Below, in pieces: positions 57,437-64,000 of a stretch of 64,000 nt of DNA. Numbering within the stretch: position 1 is the first letter of the stretch; the number at the start of each line of letters is the position of its first letter. The stretch is from Gracilaria gracilis (Eukaryota; Rhodophyta; Florideophyceae; Gracilariales; Gracilariaceae), in the NCBI GenBank assembly GCA_030374805.1, contig JARGSG010000011.1, positions 186,001-250,000 on the forward strand. The letters run 5' to 3'. A program made the position numbers and the translations under genes. The notes under the pieces are model-generated. The model was not told the DNA's origin. It was given only the letters and a program-made list of their open reading frames with translations, and did no database searches.

Positions 57437-59335
57437 TCAATCAGCAAAGCCCTCATCAACACTCCGAACCGCTTTAAGCCCGAGGATATATCGAATCACA
57501 ACGCCCAACGTTCTATCACAAGCTCTTCGCATCTGGTCGTTATGAACATCCTCAGACTGCGAGAGCTTCATTCCCTCCAGCACAACGTTACTGCCACTAA
57601 AGAATCGGTTCATTATAGTCCACGCCAAGCCAATGCCGGCGGGTTCGTAGAAGTAATCATACGAACTAATAATCTTCGAATACAAACGCTTCCGATTTGC
57701 AAGGGGCCTTGTCTTCGACGAACGACGCAATCCCCAACGTCTGATGGGTTCGCGATTCACTGGCTCACCGTCAGCGTCTCGAAGATCCAAAGAATCGAGC
57801 AAGCGTCGTTCCTCCGTCATGTTTTTAACTGCCTCGTTGACGGAATCAGTCAATCCGGGGCATATACGATCCACATCATACATGCATTCGGTTTCTTCGA
57901 CTTGATGCGTGAACTCGTCCTCAACAAAGTTCACCGTTGCATCTTCGCTTTGTTCCACGCTTGTTTCGCCAATCTCCCTGAAGGCGTTGATAAATCGCCC
58001 CCATAATTGCGGATCTTGCTCTCCCTTTTCAGCATGGATGTCATCAACCAATGCCGCCAGCCTCCGTAGACACGCGCCGCTCGTACTAGAGATAGCCTGC
58101 GGACTAAATGCGGTCCACGCAACGTTGTCAATATCCTCAGGATTTCCGATCTGCAACCATCGCAGCATGGCATCCTCGCAGCGTTGCCACTCGTGGCGCA
58201 GCTTCTGCTCGCGCTCGGAAAGCTTTGCAGCGTCTGCTTTCCGTCGCAGTTTGCGTGTTCCGTAGCACAAGCGCATGGTATTGATGAAGTCGGCCTGTAA
58301 AGCGTGGTCAGTCGGAAAGCCGTACAGATCACGTTGCGGGTGAATGACTTTTGAAAACGGCCTCGTAGGATCCAGATAGTTTGGAATATGGTTGGCGTGG
58401 TACGCATCAATACGAGAATCATCGTAAGGGCCGTCCGTTTGGTGATTGAGCAGCCTGGCCATCTTGACGGCAACCAGACGCAGTTCCATGAAGCGCAGCA
58501 CGCGTGCGCCAAACTGATCGGGCAGTCCAAGCAAGCGCGACAGTCTCAGTATGGTGATATGCAAGTGCGGCACAGGAAAGGTAGTAGGAACAAAAGTACA
58601 CTTGGCGCCCCAAGCATGGTAGGCGGAAAGTTTAGTACGCACGGGCACGTTGCGCTGGAAGAACTTGGCTAATGGCGGCCAGGCATAGTCATCGGTAGCA
58701 AGCTCGTTGGCAACGCGCGCGACGTGTTTGGCGATGGGCATTTTGGTGGGCGTGAACGCGCTGCGTATGGCAGCGCTCTCGCGAAAGGACGGTGGAAACA
58801 GCGTCTTCAACACGGCGAAGTACGGCAGCTGGCGCGTTGCGACCAGTCGGCAGAGGTCCCTCGGCAGCATGGGCGCGCGCACATACAAACAAGCCAGACA
58901 CACAAGCGACAGCACATGAAACTGTTGAAAGCCGACATGCGAAGTTCCAAAGCGATGCGCGCCGGCATGACGGCGCGCAACCCAACAGCTCACAATGTCA
59001 AACAACGGCTGTACGACGCGGCTCGGGCAGTAGCGCAGGCGGATGAGCGTTTGCACAACGGCCTTTGACAGGATGAACACGCCCTCGCACAGCAGGATAT
59101 CATCGGGCGGACGCGTTCGCTGTACGACGGGCGCCTCATTGCGGAGCTGGATGCTGCGTCGCGTGGCGCGCGCCTGCGACGACTGCGACTGGCGGTTGGT
59201 GACGGCGGTGCCGGAGAGCGCAATGTCCAGCTCCTCCTCCTGGAAGCCGGCGATCTGCTCACCGCACGCGTCGCACACCAGCGCGCCGTCGTCGGACGCC
59301 GACAGGCGCTCGTTATCGCAGCTGGGGCAGCGCAT
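57437..59335 (-). CDS. Rrn7/TAF1B-like RNA polymerase I initiation factor
   Basis: 632 residues from MRCPSCDNERL. It opens with a zinc ribbon C3-x2-C6-x14-C21-x2-C24, as in Rrn7/TAF1B and TFIIB. Two helical cyclin-like regions follow (GVFILSKAVVQTLIRLRYCP ... FHVLSLVCLACLYVRAPMLP ... HLHITILRLSRLLGLPDQFG). This order and length fit the TFIIB-related factor that recruits RNA polymerase I to ribosomal DNA promoters in the nucleolus. The C-terminal 250 residues are charged and less conserved. The frame is open 38 codons upstream; the start was chosen at the zinc ribbon, where family homology begins. Confidence 0.75.
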   Translation of the reverse strand: MRCPSCDNERLSASDDGALVCDACGEQIAGFQEEELDIALSGTAVTNRQSQSSQARATRRSIQLRNEAPVVQRTRPPDDILLCEGVFILSKAVVQTLIRLRYCPSRVVQPLFDIVSCWVARRHAGAHRFGTSHVGFQQFHVLSLVCLACLYVRAPMLPRDLCRLVATRQLPYFAVLKTLFPPSFRESAAIRSAFTPTKMPIAKHVARVANELATDDYAWPPLAKFFQRNVPVRTKLSAYHAWGAKCTFVPTTFPVPHLHITILRLSRLLGLPDQFGARVLRFMELRLVAVKMARLLNHQTDGPYDDSRIDAYHANHIPNYLDPTRPFSKVIHPQRDLYGFPTDHALQADFINTMRLCYGTRKLRRKADAAKLSEREQKLRHEWQRCEDAMLRWLQIGNPEDIDNVAWTAFSPQAISSTSGACLRRLAALVDDIHAEKGEQDPQLWGRFINAFREIGETSVEQSEDATVNFVEDEFTHQVEETECMYDVDRICPGLTDSVNEAVKNMTEERRLLDSLDLRDADGEPVNREPIRRWGLRRSSKTRPLANRKRLYSKIISSYDYFYEPAGIGLAWTIMNRFFSGSNVVLEGMKLSQSEDVHNDQMRRACDRTLGVVIRYILGLKAVRSVDEGFAD

Positions 59336-59600
59336 GGTGGCGCAGCGCGGCGGCGAGCGACGACAGGAACATATCTGCAAAAATAGCTGTGTAATCAGTG
59401 AGATGACAAAGGCAGTCGTTGTAACAGAGGAGCACGACTGATTTCGCACCAGTGCCCCAAGTCCTTAACAAGAACGATCTGTTGTGTTATGCACACTAGC
59501 ATCGATACACTTTTAAAGCTTCCAATGCGCGCGTGCCACGTGCGCCGCCTCGCTCGGCGCCCACCACCGCCGTGCGTGCGCCACCGCAGCTCGCTCGCGC

Positions 59601-60896
59601 TCAGCCGCGCTTCACGGCGCCGAGCCCAGGGTGAATGAGCACATCATACAAAAAGGCGCCGATAGGCGCGCCAATCTTCGGTCCCACGATGTAGATCCAA
59701 AAGCCGTTGCGCGGCCCCGGAATAGCCACACTGCTCCACCCCGCCAGCGCCGCCACCACGCGCGGACCAAAGTCCCTCGCCGGGTTCCACCCCGCCTGCG
59801 TCAACGGCGCATACAGGCTGATCAGCACCGACACCGTGAAGCCGATATAGAACGGCACCATCTCCTTGGCGATGATGAGCTTGTGTCGCTCGTCCGTCAG
59901 CGCCAGGATCATGAACATGAGGATGGCGGTTCCCCACGCCTCCACCATCACGGCGAACGCCGGGCTCAGCGACAGCGTGGACAGCAGCTGATTGCCGGGG
60001 TCCGGAAAGTATTCTCCAAACGCGCGCGCCGTCAACACCGACTGCGCCGAGCCGCGCACGATGTTGTTCACGTTCTCAAAGTTGGCGAACGCCGGCCCAA
60101 ATATGAGCAGGTTGATGGCGCCGCCCACAATGCCGCCCACGTACTGCGCCGCCCAGTACGGCAGCAGCTTTGCGAGCGGGAACTGCTGCGGGCGGAAGAT
60201 AGCAAACGCCAGCGACACGGCGGGGTTGAGATGCGCGCCAGACACGCTGGCGGTGGCCAGAATGGCCAGCGCCACGCCAAAGCCCCACACCACGGCAATC
60301 TGCCACAGCCCCGACAGTGACTCGGACAGCACGGCGGAGCACACACTACCCACACCAAACACGACGATGAACATAGTACCGACGCACTCCGCCACGCACT
60401 GTCGCAGCAGCGGCAGCTCGAAGCGCGCGTGCAGGCGGTCTATGAATCGCAGGTGCAGCGGATGTTTCGGCGGGGGCGGTGGCGGCGACGCAATAGTAGC
60501 ACAGTGCGAGTGTTGCAAGTACGTGCTACTCTTGAGCAACAGCGGCGGCGTCTCAAAGTCTGCAATTCTGGCCGTGAGCGTGAGTGACGCGGAAGGCGCG
60601 CTCGGCAACGCCTTTGGCACGTCACATTGCAAAGTGCCTTGACTTTGATCACACTCACACGGCATGCTCTGTTCAGCGTCAAACGTACACACCGCGTCTG
60701 AAAGTCGGTTGCAATAGCGTGCAAACACGTCCGAAAAACCGGCCAGTCTGACGCGCTGCGGCGGCGCAGCGGCGGCCACGCTGTACGGCGCGTCGGACAG
60801 ACGCTGCAGTCGCAGCGTGTCCAACGACGCCGACGGCACGGACGACGACGACGGCGACGAGAACGAAGACAACGGCGAGCTGTGCGACCGGCGCAT
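59601..60896 (-). CDS. Aquaglyceroporin (MIP family, GlpF type) with long N-terminal extension
   Basis: 431 residues from MRRSHSSPLSSFSS. The channel domain (about 165-431) has six hydrophobic helices and the two half-helix motifs GAHLNPAVSLAF and AGWNPARDFGPR. NPARD with its Asp is the hallmark of glycerol-permeable channels, so glycerol and small polyols besides water are the likely substrates. The N-terminal 160 residues are Ser/Pro-rich with a PPPPPP tract, probably a cytosolic regulatory region. The open frame runs upstream to 61649 into the divergent BTB gene; that part is judged non-coding. An ATG upstream of 60896 cannot be excluded. Confidence 0.88.
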   Translation of the reverse strand: MRRSHSSPLSSFSSPSSSSVPSASLDTLRLQRLSDAPYSVAAAAPPQRVRLAGFSDVFARYCNRLSDAVCTFDAEQSMPCECDQSQGTLQCDVPKALPSAPSASLTLTARIADFETPPLLLKSSTYLQHSHCATIASPPPPPPKHPLHLRFIDRLHARFELPLLRQCVAECVGTMFIVVFGVGSVCSAVLSESLSGLWQIAVVWGFGVALAILATASVSGAHLNPAVSLAFAIFRPQQFPLAKLLPYWAAQYVGGIVGGAINLLIFGPAFANFENVNNIVRGSAQSVLTARAFGEYFPDPGNQLLSTLSLSPAFAVMVEAWGTAILMFMILALTDERHKLIIAKEMVPFYIGFTVSVLISLYAPLTQAGWNPARDFGPRVVAALAGWSSVAIPGPRNGFWIYIVGPKIGAPIGAFLYDVLIHPGLGAVKRG

Positions 60897-61325
60897 GGTG
60901 TGCAGTCGCGCGCTCGTCAGATACGGCGTGACGTTGCGAACCTGCGACTGCCGCCGCAAGCCGCGCGGTCGAGACAAACACACGCAAACAACACACGGCG
61001 CTCGCCGTGCGCTACCAAACGCGCTCGTGCTCCGTTGACAGTGGCTGACAGCGCGCCGCTTGCTGCGCATCCAACGCTGCCACGCCGCCACGTTTCGCGC
61101 GCGCTGTGATCCGCTGGCGCGCTCAACGAAGATGCGCCACAGCGCGCCGCTTGGAGCGGCTCTGATATGCCTTGCTTGGCTTTGCTCGCGCGTTCCGCGC
61201 ACACCTTCAGCGCATTTCAACCTCCCCCCCCCCGCCCCCCTCCACCTCCACGGCCGCCCCGCCCCCTTAGTCGCATCGCACCGTCGTCGCCGTCGTAGTA
61301 GTCCACATCCCAACCGCTTCGCACC
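60897..61325. promoter_or_regulatory. Divergent promoter region of aquaglyceroporin and BTB genes
   Basis: About 430 GC-rich bases between the two start codons, with a pyrimidine-rich leader (61210-61325) on the BTB side. No specific motif was recognised. Confidence 0.45.
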
Positions 61326-62426
61326 ATGGCCTTCGCACAGACGCTGCTGCGCAAGATGCGCTCCGACTCCATCTCCGACAAGCACTTCTACGACATCTTC
61401 TTCGTCGTACGCTCGTCCCACCGCGACGGCACGCCGTCCGAGACACGCCTCGGCGCCCATCGCGTCGTGCTCTCCGCGCTTTCCGATACCTTCGAGTCCT
61501 GCTGCGACGCCGTACCCAATCAACCGCACTCCGAGATCATCGTCACGGAATGCAGCGCCGCCGCCGTGCGCGAGGCGTTGCAAATCGTCTACGGAGGCGA
61601 GATGACCGACTCTCAAAACTCCATCGTGTTGGCGTTGGAGGTGTGGCATTTCGGTGTGCTATTCAACGTCGAGTACCTCATTCAGCTTGCACGCTCTACG
61701 TGCTTGGAGAAGCTTTCCACGGAAAACTGTCTGCGCATCCTGGACTTTGCCGTTGGCGTCGACGATCAGGACGTCGTGGAACAGCTGCAGAATTACACCG
61801 CCGACAACGCCAATTTTGCTCATGTCATAGCGTCACCGCACTTCAATCGCTTGTCGTTTGAAGTCATCTCCGCCTTGCCACGTCCAGGTAAAGGCGAGTG
61901 CGCCTGGCCCGAGATATTGACATTTGAGAAGGTGTGGTTCGATGCTCTCATCAAGTGGCTTGAAACCAGACTCAACAAAGCCGCTGACACCGAAGACACC
62001 GAGGGGGCAAAGGTCGACAATGTGCCTGTCATCCGCAAAGTGCTGGACCTTGTGGACTTCACGCGCATGAAGACGCACGAGCTGCGTGAAGTATCCACCA
62101 ACGCCATTGCCGTCAAGTGCCCGTCCTTCTCGCCGGGGCTCGTGTCCGTGCTGCTCACGCGCTCAGAGCAGCTCGAGAGCACAATTTTGGAGCGCAACAT
62201 CGACTTGGATGTGATTGGTCAAAAGTATCAGCAGGCTCTTTGTGAGGTTGATGAAGCCGATAGGAAATCGCGTAGCGCCGCAGAGAAGCTTGAGAAGGTA
62301 CAGGCGGCTAAGCTATCGCTTGAGAGACGCTTCGATGATGTTCGCCGCAAGAAGTCGCCGAATAGTCGCGCACCGCCGCCCAACGCTGCACGCCGAAAGG
62401 TAAGTGCTACCTCCACCATCATTTGA
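61326..62426 (+). CDS. BTB/POZ-BACK domain protein
   Basis: 366 residues. The BTB fold lies at about 15-115. It includes DIFFVVRSSHRDG, LGAHRVVLSALSDTFESCC (the conserved A-H-x3-L-x-A-x-S-x2-F signature) and EALQIVYGGEM. A BACK-like helical region follows (TENCLRILDFAVGVDDQDVV ... FEKVWFDALIKWLETRLNKA ... LDLVDFTRMKTHELREVS). The C-terminus is a coiled coil with a basic end. BTB-BACK proteins commonly serve as substrate adaptors of CUL3 ubiquitin ligases. That role is known for the family and inferred here. No kelch or other substrate domain is present. It is convergent with the F-box-like gene. Confidence 0.85.
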   Translation: MAFAQTLLRKMRSDSISDKHFYDIFFVVRSSHRDGTPSETRLGAHRVVLSALSDTFESCCDAVPNQPHSEIIVTECSAAAVREALQIVYGGEMTDSQNSIVLALEVWHFGVLFNVEYLIQLARSTCLEKLSTENCLRILDFAVGVDDQDVVEQLQNYTADNANFAHVIASPHFNRLSFEVISALPRPGKGECAWPEILTFEKVWFDALIKWLETRLNKAADTEDTEGAKVDNVPVIRKVLDLVDFTRMKTHELREVSTNAIAVKCPSFSPGLVSVLLTRSEQLESTILERNIDLDVIGQKYQQALCEVDEADRKSRSAAEKLEKVQAAKLSLERRFDDVRRKKSPNSRAPPPNAARRKVSATSTII

Positions 62427-62447
62427 TCGCGTCGACGATCAAATGAT
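62418..62447. terminator. Perfect 12-bp inverted repeat at a convergent gene end
   Basis: ATCATTTGATCG, a 6-base loop, then CGATCAAATGAT. The left arm contains the BTB gene's stop codon, and the F-box-like gene ends 116 bases beyond from the other side. A role in 3' end formation is inferred from position. Confidence 0.4.
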
Positions 62448-62563
62448 TAAACATTTCTCTTTTTTCGATTGGCTGCAACAATGACACTTTCCCGCCTTTT
62501 CTTCTTCTTCTTCTTCTTCGACTTTCTTTCTGTTCATAGCCCGTAATACGCACCAGCTCCACC

Positions 62564-63520
62564 TTATTGCAAAAGTTTCGAAACAGGATCACGAGCAAAG
62601 GGGACCAGACTGCATAATGCCGCTTCTGGAACCGCGCCGCTGCTGACACCTCGAGCGTCTTCCTTGAGCCGCTCAAGTCCCGCGCGCATCCAGTGCTCCG
62701 TGTTATCCATGTTCGACATGGTTGACCTCACTCTCTTAACCAACTCTTTTTCGTTTGCTTCTAGATTCATCACGCTCTCTTTCATGCCTGCGCGGTAGCT
62801 CGCCCAGATGGTGTTCCATGTCACCTCGCACGCGCGAGCAAAAGAGTCTCCGTCAAGTGGCGAACTCATTCGTGATTTCCACACTTGGAACGGTGCTACC
62901 ACCCGTTGTAGATTGGCGCGGTTGGCTAGCAAGACCAGCGTGAACACGGTGAGAACGGTTGCTCCCGATGTATCTCCATAATCGTCTACGTGAATTGATC
63001 GTAGTTGTGTGCAGTTGAACAGACTTGTAAAAAATAACGATTGGCAGTTGATGCCACTAATGTGTAGAGTGTGTAACCGTGCTCCAGTGTTTGTGAATAA
63101 GCGACCCAGCAACATCTTCTCCAGCTGAGTTAAACGCTCCTCTGAATATGCGTCCCCCACAACGTTCAGCTTCAGTTCCACGACATTCTGTGCGGGAAGC
63201 AGCCATTTGAGAAACCCAAACATCACAGAGCGGTCTACCGTTATATCCAACACTCGCAGCTCGTTCGATGCATGGGGGCCAAGGATTTTGACGCTGGGCC
63301 AAACCGGAGTGCTTCCGAGCCGATATCCCAATACCACTCGACAAATGGCACGTCGCAACGCCTCGCTGGTTCGCGACAGGTATACAACGGTCTTCAACTT
63401 CTGTGCATCATCGTCTAACACCCCGTCTTTGCCTATTTCGAGCGCGTGAAACACAATGCGCTCGAGCGCTTCGTTTGGCAGGCTATCAAGCGAAGGTTGC
63501 TTCACTGGATTCACTTTCAT
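62564..63520 (-). CDS. F-box-like protein
   Basis: 318 residues from MKVNPVKQPS. The N-terminus LDSLPNEALERIVFHALEIG, followed by TVVYLSRTSEALRRAICRVV, has the L-P-x-E-x-L-x-x-I and S-x2-x-L-R pattern of an F-box. The rest is leucine-rich-repeat-like (LRVLDITVDR, VVELKLNVVG, LHTLHISGINCQSLF, LRSIHVDDYG). F-box proteins link substrates to SCF ubiquitin ligases. No catalytic domain is seen. An open frame extends to 63673; the added part lacks F-box similarity. Confidence 0.6.
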   Translation of the reverse strand: MKVNPVKQPSLDSLPNEALERIVFHALEIGKDGVLDDDAQKLKTVVYLSRTSEALRRAICRVVLGYRLGSTPVWPSVKILGPHASNELRVLDITVDRSVMFGFLKWLLPAQNVVELKLNVVGDAYSEERLTQLEKMLLGRLFTNTGARLHTLHISGINCQSLFFTSLFNCTQLRSIHVDDYGDTSGATVLTVFTLVLLANRANLQRVVAPFQVWKSRMSSPLDGDSFARACEVTWNTIWASYRAGMKESVMNLEANEKELVKRVRSTMSNMDNTEHWMRAGLERLKEDARGVSSGAVPEAALCSLVPFARDPVSKLLQ

Positions 63521-63943
63521 GGTTGTCGATGCTTGTGGGCGTTCATGCAAACGAATCGCGTCGGTGATGAATACGAGCCTTGTCCTGAAAACTGCCGCAG
63601 TTGTGGCGAGAGCAGAAAGGAGAGTACGCTGGTGGAAGAGAGCTTTCGTCCACGAGGGCCTTACTAAGGCCATTTAGTCTTATCCGACGGCGTGTCTAGT
63701 GCTGAATTTGTTCTCACGGCACAAAAAAAATAGCATTTTAGGCCTTTGTTTGATCCCACTCAGCAAATGCGCCCGCCGATCATCGTCTTGTAGGCGTTTA
63801 CGCCAGCAAATATGAAATTTGATTGACCACTTCGCCCATCGCTCCGTCACCTTTCCCCAGTGTCTGGACACCTCCGTAAGCTTCAACTTCGTGCCCCAGA
63901 TCAACTCATCTTGGAAACGACCGACTCCTGATATCAAATTGAA
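63521..63943. promoter_or_regulatory. Divergent region between F-box-like gene and next gene
   Basis: About 420 bases with no recognised motif; if the F-box gene starts at 63673 the shared region is shorter. Confidence 0.35.
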
Positions 63944-64000
63944 ATGGCTCCGAAGAAGAAAGGAAATGAAGGCACATCAGCTCCCAAGATGACGTTGGGG
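63944..64000 (+). CDS. Start of an unidentified gene, cut by the window end
   Basis: An ATG in good context (GAAATGG) opens 19 codons: a basic start MAPKKKGNEG, then TSAPKMTLG. Too short to name. The promoter spacing to the divergent F-box-like gene supports a real gene start. Confidence 0.5.
   Translation, partial: MAPKKKGNEGTSAPKMTLG

Noticed and set aside
60897-61649. Upstream extension of the aquaglyceroporin frame into the BTB gene
   Set aside because: It lies antisense to the BTB start, is Arg/Gly/Ala-rich and adds nothing resembling MIP proteins.

Overview
The window looks like nuclear DNA of a red alga, most likely a florideophyte of the Chondrus type. This is an inference. It rests on a nuclear PsbQ'-like photosystem II protein with a bipartite plastid/Tat leader, long single-exon genes packed head-to-head and tail-to-tail, and clusters of mobile elements between the gene blocks. 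I have no database match for the species.

Layout. Bases 1-570 are a GC-rich minisatellite. A Ty1/Copia element (coding 1314-5330) follows. Next is a strikingly AT-rich island (about 5760-10990) holding a frameshifted Mutator-like transposase. A zinc-finger/SIM protein gene (11035-12240) is followed by a 1.3-kb GC-rich minisatellite and a Tc1/mariner element (14700-15862, flanked by TA, one in-frame stop). After a plastid-type FAD monooxygenase gene comes an unusual 8-kb cluster. It holds three copies of an unrecognised 180-residue gene (C 19536-20078, A 24425-24970, B 26417-26959) that share a promoter module. A and B are inverted and share a 660-bp stretch that reads as identical. The promoter of C is split by a complete hAT transposon (20436-23342, 8-bp target duplication). 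A decayed ankyrin-repeat gene follows.

From about 32 kb the window becomes ordinary gene space: PsbQ', a methyltransferase, a DUF4336-like protein and its decayed paralogue, a Timeless/Tof1 replication-fork protein, a MED16-like Mediator protein whose C-terminus resembles the MED25 activator-binding domain, a class I histone deacetylase with a repeat-bearing tail, a coiled-coil protein, a Rrn7/TAF1B-like RNA polymerase I factor, an aquaglyceroporin, a BTB/BACK protein, an F-box-like protein and the start of one more gene.

Connections. The identical 13-mer TTTCGCGCCAAAA (an E2F/DP-type site) occurs twice upstream of the Timeless gene and once, inverted, upstream of the PsbQ' gene. This suggests shared cell-cycle-linked control. 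MED16-like and HDAC genes are divergent across about 0.6 kb. A piece of the Timeless gene has been copied to 33.2-33.9 kb with an internal inversion. Hairpin-forming perfect inverted repeats sit between two convergent gene pairs.
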